From assembly GCA_014237855.1 (NCBI GenBank), contig JABACD010000011.1, positions 1 to 64,000 on the forward strand: a stretch of 64,000 nt of DNA, written 5' to 3'. The translations under genes and the position numbers were made by a program. A model generated the notes under the pieces. That model searched no databases. It saw nothing but the letters and a program-made list of their open reading frames with translations, and was not told the DNA's origin. Positions 34,120-42,369 of this stretch are shown here, piece after piece; positions within the stretch are counted from its first letter, which is position 1, and each line of letters opens with the position of its first letter. Source of the DNA: Planctomycetota bacterium (lineage in GTDB: Bacteria; Planctomycetota; UBA1135; GCA-002686595).

Positions 34120-35634
34120 CTAGCCCCAATGCCTGGAGAACAACCTCCCGCTGCCTCCCGTCCCCGGATCGGCCGGGAGTCCACCGCTCCAGCGCCGCAA
34201 CTGCACGGATCCAGAATCGCCACGGCCATAGAATCCGCAGGTGAAGTCGACCCCCGCCTCGAGGGAGTCAAAGCCCTCAGGAAGCGCGATCTGCAGCCCT
34301 CGACTGCCGAGGCGCGTCTGTCCATCGAGCCGAGCAACTGCCTGGACATCCTTCAGGTCCCCGGGATTCTCGACCTGCACCGCCAGCTTCGCGCCCTGTC
34401 GACGGAGGGTCATCGAGGCCCGAGGTTGCGCCGGACTCTCCCGCAACATCTCCAGACGCTGGGTGATGACATCTGCCACGGCACTTCGCTGCCGACGTAG
34501 GGATTGGTCGAGCAGCAGTCGGCCTGCGCGCCTACCTTCGTCGGCATCCCACTCGTAGAGCGCTGCCAGAATGGGATCTCCACCAGGACTCCAGGATCCA
34601 CCACGAATCGAGATGTGCAGGGTCTCCCTTTCCCCAGCGGCCAGCTCCAGCACACGTGGCACCCCCTCGGTTTCGAAGACACCCCTGCGGACGTAGACCT
34701 GCACGGTCACCCGGCAGGCAAAGTCGAAGGGGTTCTTGATGAAGAGCCGGGGTGTCCAGTCGCCGCGCCACTCCCCCGTGGCCACGCCCTCACTGGAGGT
34801 CAGCACAGCCAGAGCATCCGCTCCAATGGGGTGCTCCTCGCTGCCATTGCCTGTCAGCTGAGTGAGAGCGCGCAACGCCAGGGCCCTGCGACCCTCACTG
34901 GTACTGATGCCATGCACCCCCGCTCTCATGACCTCGAAGAGCTCTCCGGCCTCGGAGAGCCCCAGGGACCAGCGCTCGCAAGGCCAGCTCTCCCGGCCGG
35001 CCTCGCCGCACCAGCCCCTTGGCCTCGTCACTCCCAGGCCATCGATTCTCTCGTCACGAACGAAGGCCAGGTCATCGTGCCCTGCGCTCTCCGCGATCAG
35101 AACGGTTCCCAGCCCCAGATCGCGGAGCTCGAGACAATCCGTGCGGCTTGTGCTCGCGACTCTCAAGGAGAGCGGCGGATGAATCGATCCCACCGCCCGC
35201 ACCAGCTCCGGAATCAGGCTGGAATCGTGCAGCTCGATCAGGTGTAGAGGTGCGTTGGCATGTGAAGAGCCGAGTTCGAGAACGTCATCGAAGTGCGGCA
35301 CTGGCTCACCAGCGAAGGACTTCCCGAACCAGCCGCCCGCATCCAGGCCGAAGAGCTCCGCGAGCCCCTGGTCCGAGACCAGGCCCTGGCCGTCGGTGGT
35401 GCGCTCCAGCGACGGGTCCCTCAGGACGACCGGGTCGCCCCCAGAGCACGAGCGGAGATCGTAGTGAAGGCCGTCCAGGCCAGCCTCCAGCGCGCACAAG
35501 AAGCTGGCCACGGTGTTCTCGGGTGCCTCCAGCGGTGCTCCCCTCCATCCGAGGATCCAGGGCGGCCCCTCGCAGGCGATTCCAGGGGCGCCAACCCCCG
35601 ATAGCTCGGCAGGAACGGGACGGGTGCGGCCCAC
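34120..35634 (-). CDS. Glycerophosphodiester-phosphodiesterase-like protein with altered catalytic residues
   Basis: 504 residues, GTG start 9 nt after the selD stop. Residues about 25-240 follow the GDPD TIM-barrel pattern (GWRGAPLEAPENTVASFLCA, then GGDPVVLRDPSLERTTDGQG). The usual HRG is WRG, the E-x-D pair reads HYD, and the second catalytic H-D is RD, so both catalytic histidines are replaced. Conserved PENT and LERTTDG remain. Residues about 270-500 are a beta-rich region with RLFIKNPFDFACRVTVQVYV, possibly an Ig-like module. No signal peptide is apparent. Probably a non-catalytic or repurposed GDPD; a role with selenium is only suggested by position between selD and tRNA-Sec. Confidence 0.72.
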   Translation of the reverse strand: MGRTRPVPAELSGVGAPGIACEGPPWILGWRGAPLEAPENTVASFLCALEAGLDGLHYDLRSCSGGDPVVLRDPSLERTTDGQGLVSDQGLAELFGLDAGGWFGKSFAGEPVPHFDDVLELGSSHANAPLHLIELHDSSLIPELVRAVGSIHPPLSLRVASTSRTDCLELRDLGLGTVLIAESAGHDDLAFVRDERIDGLGVTRPRGWCGEAGRESWPCERWSLGLSEAGELFEVMRAGVHGISTSEGRRALALRALTQLTGNGSEEHPIGADALAVLTSSEGVATGEWRGDWTPRLFIKNPFDFACRVTVQVYVRRGVFETEGVPRVLELAAGERETLHISIRGGSWSPGGDPILAALYEWDADEGRRAGRLLLDQSLRRQRSAVADVITQRLEMLRESPAQPRASMTLRRQGAKLAVQVENPGDLKDVQAVARLDGQTRLGSRGLQIALPEGFDSLEAGVDFTCGFYGRGDSGSVQLRRWSGGLPADPGTGGSGRLFSRHWG

Positions 35635-35643
35635 TGCCGCCTG

Positions 35644-36711
35644 CTAGACCAGCTCGACCGTGAAGTCGCTGCCGGGCCTGACCTCGCCGATGCAAGCCAC
35701 CAGCTGATCGCGCTCGGCGAGTTCCGCCTCCAGAGCCGCCGAGACGCTCTCGGGAACAGCGATCATGAGTCCCCCCGAGGTCTCAGCATCAAAGGCCAGA
35801 TTCGTCAGAGCATCGTCGAGGCCATCAGCCAGGGAGACGAACTCCGCCAGGCCTGCCCGGCCGCGTCGGGCACCTCCCGAGAGGTTTCCCGCCCGAGCCA
35901 GGGGCAGGACACCCGGGAAGAGCGGGACGCGCTCGAGTTCGATTCGCAGGGTGACTCCGCTGGCCTTGCCAATGTTGTGAGAGTGGCCCGCGAGGCCAAA
36001 GCCCGTGATGTCAGTACAGGCGTGTACAGCCACGGCATTCATGGCAGCAGCAGCTCGATCATTGAGCATCGCCATCTGCCTTGCAGCCGGCTCCAGCTGG
36101 GCCCACTCGATCTTGCCGAACTTCGCGGACGTGGTCATGGTGCCCATGCCGATCGGCTTGGTCAGGTACAGCCGGTCACCAACCTGGGCTCCGGCGTTCG
36201 TGCTGAGACGTGAGCGTTCGACGATCCCGGTGACCGCAAAACCAAACTGCGCCTCTGTCGACTGCACAGTATGGCCACCGGCAACGATCGCTCCCGACTC
36301 AGCTACCTTGTCGAAGCCTCCCCGGAAGATCTCGGTGATCCAGTCCTTGGGGAAGTCCTTGGGGAAGCCCGCCAGGTTCAGGACGCTGAAAGCACGGCCG
36401 CCCATGGCATAGACATCGGAGAGAGAGTTGGCAGCGGCAATGGCCCCGTAGAGGTAGGGATCGTCAACCACCGGCGGGAAGTAGTCCACGGTCTGCACCA
36501 GGGCGACACTCGAGCCACCTGGAAGACCCTCGCGCTCTCCGAGCAAGACGACCCCTGCGTCGTCGACCGAGCTTGGACCGACGATCAACCGCTCATCAGC
36601 GGGCTTCAGTACGCCGCGCAAGACCTGCGCGAGCTCCCCTTGGGGCATCTTGGCCGCTCAGCCGGCGCAATCCGCGTAGTCGGTGAGCTTCTTCTCGGGT
36701 TGAGAGTTCAT
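35644..36711 (-). CDS. selD: Selenophosphate synthetase, itself a selenoprotein (UGA at codon 18)
   Basis: 355 residues if the in-frame TGA at 36658-36660 is read as selenocysteine. Start ATG 36709-36711: the N-terminus reads MNSQPEKKLTDYADCAG, then Sec18, then AAKMPQG, matching the SelD active-site loop (usually G-[CU]-[GA]-x-K) with Sec18 and Lys21 at the catalytic positions. The rest is typical SelD: VDYFPPVVDDPYLYGAIAAA, NSLSDVYAMGG, AGGHTVQS and TGFGLAGHSHN. Automatic callers would start at the internal ATG 36648 and lose the active site. SelD makes selenophosphate from selenide and ATP for tRNA-Sec charging. It lies upstream of the GDPD-like gene (9 nt) and tRNA-Sec, the natural partner. 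Confidence 0.93.
36613..36634 (-). promoter_or_regulatory. Bacterial SECIS element within selD
   Basis: In mRNA sense: GC, a bulged U, CGCGC, loop AGGUCUU, GCGCG, GC. The loop is 31 nt past the UGA at 36658-36660. The AGGUCU loop and the single bulged U on the 5' side match the SelB-binding hairpin of Escherichia coli fdhF, though here five rather than two pairs separate bulge and loop. It lies inside the coding sequence (reading LAQVLRG), as bacterial SECIS elements do. Confidence 0.8.
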
Positions 36712-36884
36712 GGGGGAAGTCTCGCTTTGCGCCCGGGGAGTTTCCATCAGTTTCTGTGGTCAAACAAGCACCAGCGTCCGTACGGACTCGACCCTGCCCA
36801 GGTCCGTCCGTCACAGGCGTCACCTCGCAGCGTTGTGAAGCCCGCTTGCGGGCCGCATTGGACTCCCTCAAGTCCAGACCTCGA

Positions 36885-37976
36885 CTACTGCTCGTGCTCC
36901 TCCAGCCAGCGCCGCTGTTCCGCGCGGCTGAAGCGTAGGATCGCCTCGAACACGTCCATCACGGCCCCTGGATCGAGATCCAGAGAGCTGGCGAGCTCGC
37001 TGCGGCGCTCGAGCAATTCCTCCTCTCGCCTGGGGTCCTGAACATCTCGCCCTTCCCTCAGCTTGGCGCGTGCCGCGCGTAGGGAGAGCTGGGTACGCCT
37101 CGCCAGCAGCTCAATGAGCTCCACATCGAGTGCGTCGATAGACGCGCGAGCCTCGCCGAGTTCCTGGGGTGTCGAGGTCAGCGGAGGGATGGCCAGAGAC
37201 CTGGATCCAGCGTCCGGCCGCATCAAGTCTGGCCGTAACCTCGCTTCCGCCAGCTCCCGATGGATCCGGCTCAGAGCCTCCAGCAATCGCTCGCGCGAAC
37301 CTGCTGCGAACGGGTTGGCGTGCTGGATCGGAAAGAAGAGATGGCCTGCATCCGAACGAACAGAGTCAATCGTCCCGGCCATCGCGCGAAATGAGGGCGG
37401 CACGATCTTCTCGTCACCAATCCCCAGGTCCAGCATGCCCTTGGCGACGAAGAAGGCCAGGGCATGGGTGTCTGCCATCGTCCTGTCATGCTCCTCGCTA
37501 GACTGCTCGAAGAGGGTGCACCCCAGTCGACGGTAGAAGTCGCGTACACCTCCGAGAGCTTCCTGGTGCGGAGTATCGGGACACACCACCACTCGTAGAG
37601 GATGCTCCCCCATGGCGATACTGGTTGGCCCAAAGAGCGGGTGGGTTGAGACCCAGGGCACCGAGCTGCCGCAGATCTCCTCCATCGAGGCCCGGGCATC
37701 ACTCTTCACGCTACAGACATCGACAACCGTGTGCCCTGCCCCAAGCCATGGCCTGATCGACGCCAGGATTGCCTCGAAGCGCGAGATGGGCACAGCCAGC
37801 ATGACCAGGCCATCCTCCTGCAAGAGGTCCGACTCACTGGTCGCACACCAGGGCTCAGGAACAGCCCTCTCCGGATCAAATGCGCGGACACGAATGCCTG
37901 ACTCCGTGGCCAGCTCAGCCAGAGATTCGCCGAAGCGACCGAAGCCCATCAGGAGTAGCGGGTGCGCGCTGCTCAT
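36885..37976 (-). CDS. tyrA: Prephenate dehydrogenase with C-terminal chorismate mutase
   Basis: 363 residues. N-terminal Rossmann motif GFGRFG (11-16), VVDVCSVKS, and the prephenate dehydrogenase block STHPLFGPTS (110-119, with the substrate-region His112), then helices with HDRTMADTHALAFF (163-176). Residues about 275-360 are an AroQ-type chorismate mutase (RASIDALDVELIELLARRTQ, then DVQDPRREEELLERR). Together these convert chorismate to prephenate and then 4-hydroxyphenylpyruvate in tyrosine synthesis. In E. coli TyrA the mutase comes first; here the order is reversed. Genes on both sides are unrelated; two hairpins without T runs (36840-36853 and nearby) lie after the stop. Confidence 0.93.
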   Translation of the reverse strand: MSSAHPLLLMGFGRFGESLAELATESGIRVRAFDPERAVPEPWCATSESDLLQEDGLVMLAVPISRFEAILASIRPWLGAGHTVVDVCSVKSDARASMEEICGSSVPWVSTHPLFGPTSIAMGEHPLRVVVCPDTPHQEALGGVRDFYRRLGCTLFEQSSEEHDRTMADTHALAFFVAKGMLDLGIGDEKIVPPSFRAMAGTIDSVRSDAGHLFFPIQHANPFAAGSRERLLEALSRIHRELAEARLRPDLMRPDAGSRSLAIPPLTSTPQELGEARASIDALDVELIELLARRTQLSLRAARAKLREGRDVQDPRREEELLERRSELASSLDLDPGAVMDVFEAILRFSRAEQRRWLEEHEQ

Positions 37977-38034
37977 GGGCCCAGGATGCCAGCCGAAGAG
38001 CCCCCACGCCCGTTACTTTCCATTCTCTCGTGAA

Positions 38035-39396
38035 TCACCGGCTGGTCGCCAGGCGCCCTCGGCGAGCTTCGAGCCAGGCACTCAGGAGGGGACCGGCACT
38101 CTCAGCGGGCAGCGTGTCGAGCACGAAGGCCCCCGAACGGCGCAGGCTCTGGAGGGCCTGGGCCCGCTCCTCTGCCAGGGCAAAGGCCACGGCACGTTCT
38201 CCCGCCGTGGCCTCCCCGTCCCCATCCTCGATAGCCCGCAGGGAGGGATCATCGAGGGTCGCCATCACCAGACCATGACGCTTCGAGCCGGAGTTGAGCG
38301 CCTGCCGCTGGTGATTGACGGAGAGGGGATCCGCAACGTCCGACAGGATCACGAGGAGTGCCCGACGCCGGTGCAGCACCGAGAGCTCTCGCAAGGCACG
38401 GCCCAGGTCCGACTCGAGCCCGGATGGCAACTCTGCAAAAACCGCCTCCTTGATGCGTCCCAGCTGGCGACTGCCCTTGACCGGTGGGACGTAGACTCGC
38501 AGGCGTCGATCGAAGACCGCAAAGCCAACACGATCACCGGCCTGCAGCGCCACTGCAGCGAGTTCGAGCCCTGTATCCAGCGCGTGGTCAAGCTTGGTCC
38601 AGACCCCCCCCTCGCCACTCGTCGCGGCGGATCCCATGCGACGCCCCCCGTCGATCACCACGATCAGCTCCTGGCCACGCTCCTCCTGATACTCGCGTAC
38701 GATCGGGAAGCCTCTTCTGGCAAAGGCCTTCCAATCCACCAGGTTCAGATCATCTCCCTGCACGTATTCACGAAGGGACTCGAACTCGGTCAGGCCCCCT
38801 CGGCGGCGAAGTCGCCGAACACCCAGATCGTGCCAGCGCTCGCTGGCAGCTAACCGCAGGATGCGATCCAGGCCAGCCAGGGGGGGCTCGATCGAGATCT
38901 GCTGCGAGCCGTGCAAGCGCGCCTGTCGATAGGTCAGACCGAGGGCACCGCGAACTCTCAGCCTGATGTCTCCAAGCTTTTGATTGCCACGAGAGCGCGA
39001 GCGGTAGCCGCGCTCGAACAGGAGGGTGCCCTCAGCCATCACTCCCACGTCGGGACCTCCCGTTGGGTCTCCCACGAGAGCGGAGGCCTTCAAATCGCCA
39101 TACAGGCTGCGTGTGACCACATCGAAGTTCGGACTGAAGTCCTCGCGCACTTCAACCTCCAGGCCGACTGCTGCCGGACAACGCAGCTGAATCACCCTCA
39201 TGAACTTCGCCGAGAGGCCAGCTCGTTCCGGAAGATTTCGCGATACCTCAATGCCCTTGGGTGCAGGAGTACGAAACCAGTCAACGAGCACTGAGAACAG
39301 CAGCATGCCGTCCAAGATCCAGATTATCGGGAGCAGCCCCTCGAAGGCGGCCCCCACGACGGAGAGCCCGCAAAGCCCCAGGATCAGGAAGTACAA
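38035..39396 (-). CDS. DUF58-domain protein of the MoxR operon
   Basis: 453 residues, TTG start 14 nt after the MoxR stop. Two N-terminal membrane helices (MYFLILGLCGLSVVGAAF and LLPIIWILDGMLLFSVLVDW) precede a beta region and then the DUF58 signature (FESLREYVQGDDLNLVDWKA, about 210-229). After it comes a von-Willebrand-A-like strand ELIVVIDGGRRM (DxG rather than DxSxS) with LLVILSDVAD. DUF58 proteins always travel with MoxR ATPases; the pair is thought to act in protein maturation or envelope stress, known only in a general way. It is the last gene of the operon. Confidence 0.88.
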   Translation of the reverse strand: MYFLILGLCGLSVVGAAFEGLLPIIWILDGMLLFSVLVDWFRTPAPKGIEVSRNLPERAGLSAKFMRVIQLRCPAAVGLEVEVREDFSPNFDVVTRSLYGDLKASALVGDPTGGPDVGVMAEGTLLFERGYRSRSRGNQKLGDIRLRVRGALGLTYRQARLHGSQQISIEPPLAGLDRILRLAASERWHDLGVRRLRRRGGLTEFESLREYVQGDDLNLVDWKAFARRGFPIVREYQEERGQELIVVIDGGRRMGSAATSGEGGVWTKLDHALDTGLELAAVALQAGDRVGFAVFDRRLRVYVPPVKGSRQLGRIKEAVFAELPSGLESDLGRALRELSVLHRRRALLVILSDVADPLSVNHQRQALNSGSKRHGLVMATLDDPSLRAIEDGDGEATAGERAVAFALAEERAQALQSLRRSGAFVLDTLPAESAGPLLSAWLEARRGRLATSR

Positions 39397-39410
39397 CCGG
39401 CGTGTGGGGA

Positions 39411-40397
39411 TCAGCGCGGGACCTCCACTCGATCAAGCACTTGCTGCAAGACGTGATCGGTCGTACCTCCTTCGATCTCCTCGGCAGGGTCGAGCATCAC
39501 CCGGTGGCGCATGGTCATCAGGAAGATCTCCTTGATGTCGTCGGGCAGAACGTAGTCTCGACCATGCTGCGCTGCAGTAGCCTTCGCAGCTCGCAAGAGC
39601 ATCACCCCAGCTCGAGGACTTGCACCCAGAATCAACTGCGGAGCACGCCTCGTGGCAGTAAGCAATCGCACCACATAGGCTGGAAGGTCCTCACGCACGT
39701 CGATCCGCGCCACGGCCTGGGCAAAGCTCAGCAGGTCTGAAATCTCGACCACCGCCCCGGTGCCCAGATCTGACGGAGCTGCACTCACCGGCCTCGAGTG
39801 CACCTCGGAGAGCAGGCGCGTCTCGGTCTCTTCCGAGGGGTAGTCCACCAGCACCTTGAAGAGAAAGCGGTCGAGCTGCGCTTCGGGCAGCGGGTAAGTT
39901 CCCTCGTGCTCGAGTGGGTTCTGCGTGGCGAAGACAACGAATGGTCCAGGCAGCGGGTGAGACACCCCATCCACCGTGGCCGATTGTTCCTGCATGGCCT
40001 CGAGCAGGGCTGCCTGGGTCTTGGCAGGTGCGCGGTTTATCTCGTCACACAGCAGGAAGTTCGCGAAGATCGGTCCCGGCTGAAAACGGAACTCCCCCTC
40101 ATTCGGTCGAAAGATACTCGTTCCGGTCACGTCCGATGGCATCAGGTCAGGAGTGAACTGGATCCGGCTGTAGGTCCCTCCGAGGGCTGCTGCAAGGGCG
40201 CGGACAAGCAGCGTCTTGGCGACCCCCGGAGGGCCCTCCAGCAGCACGTGCCCGCCGGCGAGAACAGCGGCCAGACAAGAGCGTAGCTCCTTTTCCATCC
40301 CCACCACGCTGTGGGAAACTGCATCGCTGGCACGCTCGCTGAAGTCCGCAATCATTCCGCTCGCACTTGCGCTCGGCTCGGGTCTCTCGTCTGACAT
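39411..40397 (-). CDS. MoxR-family AAA+ ATPase
   Basis: 328 residues from the ATG at 40397, preferred because AGAGGA lies 5 nt before it; another in-frame ATG is at 40412. Walker A is GPPGVAKT, Walker B is LLCDEINRAPAKTQ, with ATQNP (sensor 1) and the RFLFK region typical of MoxR. The AAA+ domain and C-terminal lid fill the protein. MoxR ATPases are chaperone-like and work with von-Willebrand-type partners, here DUF58 directly downstream. Five genes of this operon overlap or lie within 20 nt of each other. Confidence 0.93.
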   Translation of the reverse strand: MSDERPEPSASASGMIADFSERASDAVSHSVVGMEKELRSCLAAVLAGGHVLLEGPPGVAKTLLVRALAAALGGTYSRIQFTPDLMPSDVTGTSIFRPNEGEFRFQPGPIFANFLLCDEINRAPAKTQAALLEAMQEQSATVDGVSHPLPGPFVVFATQNPLEHEGTYPLPEAQLDRFLFKVLVDYPSEETETRLLSEVHSRPVSAAPSDLGTGAVVEISDLLSFAQAVARIDVREDLPAYVVRLLTATRRAPQLILGASPRAGVMLLRAAKATAAQHGRDYVLPDDIKEIFLMTMRHRVMLDPAEEIEGGTTDHVLQQVLDRVEVPR

Positions 40398-40432
40398 CTG
40401 ATCCTCTAACATTCTAGTTCATCTCCAAACGG

Positions 40433-41725
40433 TCAGGCGCCGCTCCTGCGCCCAGTGTTGGTTTGACGTAGCTCCCTGGCGATGCTTTTCTCCAGGTCGT
40501 TCAAATTCCGTCCCAGCTCTTCCAATTCTCTTGCACCACGGACTGGATCCGAACGGAAGACCCGATTCCAGACCTCGAAGTGCTTCTGGTGGACAGCAGT
40601 CCCCAGCTGCCTGGCGTACTGTTCCAGCTCCTCAGGCGAAGTGTCCTCTCGAAGAGCGCCTGCCCTTGGGGCCAGGCCCGCACGCATCGCGATTCGACGC
40701 AGGCCGCCCAACCGCAGCTCATGCCCCAGGATGTCATGGCGCTTCGCTCGCTCGAGCAAACGAGAGTGAGAGGCCACCCGTAGCCGCGGATCGAGTGCCG
40801 CATGAACCGGATCGCGAGGGAACTCCCTGACCCAGGCTTGCAGGAGAACGAAGACCAGGAGTGCCAGCAGCAAGTGATAGGTGATCTCGAAGACTCCCGG
40901 AAGGAGCAGCAATTCCACCTTGCTGGTGGGTAGCCACAGGCCCAGGGAATACTCGTCGAACATGAGGTCCCCCCCACGCTCCAGCGCCTCGAGAAGCCGG
41001 ACGGTGAACAGGCCATTGTTGGCTTCACCAACCGTCTCATTGCCCATGAAGCCATCGTCTGCGAGCAAGACAACCCTTCCATGACCCAGCGAGACCCAGG
41101 CGGCAAAGGGATGGCCATCGGTCCCCGTGGCCAGGTCATGCCAGCCCGCCAGGTCATGTTCCTCGGAGTCCCAGTCAGCGAGCCCCTCGAAGGCCTGGGC
41201 CTGGGCTCCATCCTCTTCCAATTGCAGCCCGAGCACCTCCCCGGAGTCAAGCTCGACCATGAGTGAGCCCGAGCCCCACTCGCAGGGCTCCCAATCGGGA
41301 ACAGCCAGCCCACACTCCTCGCGCAGCCACAGGAGGCCTTCCTCACTACCGGGAATCACCAGGGTCCCTCCGCCGCGGACGAACTCTCCGTAACCGGCTG
41401 GATGGCGAGGGTCCTCGAGGATCGTACCCACCTCACGGGCTGCCTCCTCATCCTCGACCACGTCAAGCCTCAGTGGTGGGTTGGACATCCACAATAGGTG
41501 CTCGCCAGCGGGCAAGGAGATGGGCGCCTGTCTCCAGGCCTGAGGTTCGAACCCCAGCTCCTCCAGCAACAGGAAGAGAGCGCGACGCCCATCCCCGAGA
41601 CTCGACCTCACACTGTTCCCCATCTCCGGTGACTCCCCGCCGACCATCGAGAAGAAGAGCCCCATGAGAAACAAGGCGCCGATCAACCCGACAATGAGAT
41701 GGTTCACCACTCTCGCGCCTCTCAT
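40433..41725 (-). CDS. DUF4350-domain membrane protein
   Basis: 430 residues. An N-terminal membrane helix (LIVGLIGALFLMGLFFSMVG), then a DUF4350-like region: SSLGDGRRALFLLLEELGFE, and VIPGSEEGLLWLREECGL, with FDEYSLGLW near residue 250. A second membrane helix (LLLALLVFVLLQAWV, about 285-299) leads to a charged cytoplasmic helical C-terminus. The family sits in MoxR operons beside DUF4129 and DUF58; its function is not known. The ATG overlaps the TGA of the preceding gene (ATGA), so translation is coupled. Confidence 0.85.
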   Translation of the reverse strand: MRGARVVNHLIVGLIGALFLMGLFFSMVGGESPEMGNSVRSSLGDGRRALFLLLEELGFEPQAWRQAPISLPAGEHLLWMSNPPLRLDVVEDEEAAREVGTILEDPRHPAGYGEFVRGGGTLVIPGSEEGLLWLREECGLAVPDWEPCEWGSGSLMVELDSGEVLGLQLEEDGAQAQAFEGLADWDSEEHDLAGWHDLATGTDGHPFAAWVSLGHGRVVLLADDGFMGNETVGEANNGLFTVRLLEALERGGDLMFDEYSLGLWLPTSKVELLLLPGVFEITYHLLLALLVFVLLQAWVREFPRDPVHAALDPRLRVASHSRLLERAKRHDILGHELRLGGLRRIAMRAGLAPRAGALREDTSPEELEQYARQLGTAVHQKHFEVWNRVFRSDPVRGARELEELGRNLNDLEKSIARELRQTNTGRRSGA

Positions 41726-42369
41726 GCCACGCCCTCCCCGAGCAAGTCCTCGCAGAGCTCTGCAAAGACCTTCACCTCAGAGGCCTTTGTGGGGCGCTGA
41801 CCAAAGCTGTGCTCATCCAGCTCGGTGACGAGTGGTCGGAGGAGCTTCGCTATCGACGCATCGGGCTCACCCCGTTCCAGTAGCTCACGGTTCGTCCAGG
41901 CATCGCTGTACTCAAGCTCGCCACGCTCACCGAGCCCCACCACCAGCGCAAAGAAATACAGTCTCAATGCACGGGTCAGATCGCCCCTCTCCTGTGCAGC
42001 CTGGGCCTCCTTGCGAAGCTTGGAGACCCGCCGAGCCACAGCCTCCGGAAGTTGGGCCGTCTCCTTCTCTCGCTGTGCACTTCGAGACCGAAAAATGACA
42101 ATCAAGAACCAGATCAATCCGACTCCAGAGCTGATCGCCACGATGACCCCCAGGGTGCGGGTCCAGGCCTCAACCCCAGCGTCCCCCATGCCCACCCCGA
42201 GACCGTCCAGGAACTCTCCCAGCCACAAGAAGAAGTCGCTCAAGAGCTCCTCCAAGTAGCTGCCCTGCTGCTCGAACTCCGGCCGAGCCAGGATTTCGTC
42301 CAGCGTCTCGACCACACGCCTCTCCGACACCTGGGAACCCGACTGACCTAGGCCCCCTGCCACCATCAA
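41722..42369 (-). CDS. DUF4129-domain membrane protein
   Basis: 215 residues. One membrane helix (TLGVIVAISSGVGLIWFLIV, about 90-110) separates an N-terminal stretch from a cytoplasmic C-terminal DUF4129 region (GDLTRALRLYFFALVVGLGE, then TNRELLERG). DUF4129 usually occurs with MoxR, DUF58 and transglutaminase-like proteins; no transglutaminase domain is seen in this operon. It overlaps its neighbours by ATGA at both ends, so its stoichiometry is probably tied to them. Confidence 0.85.
   Translation of the reverse strand: MMVAGGLGQSGSQVSERRVVETLDEILARPEFEQQGSYLEELLSDFFLWLGEFLDGLGVGMGDAGVEAWTRTLGVIVAISSGVGLIWFLIVIFRSRSAQREKETAQLPEAVARRVSKLRKEAQAAQERGDLTRALRLYFFALVVGLGERGELEYSDAWTNRELLERGEPDASIAKLLRPLVTELDEHSFGQRPTKASEVKVFAELCEDLLGEGVA

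Noticed and set aside
35644-36648. Annotating selD from the internal ATG at 36648
   Set aside because: That start removes the active-site loop and leaves the conserved DYADCAG-x-AAK block outside the gene. The Sec reading fits both the family and the nearby tRNA-Sec.
36658-36660. TGA in selD as a sequencing error or pseudogene stop
   Set aside because: A matching SECIS hairpin, a linked tRNA-Sec and placement exactly at the catalytic position make selenocysteine the simpler explanation.
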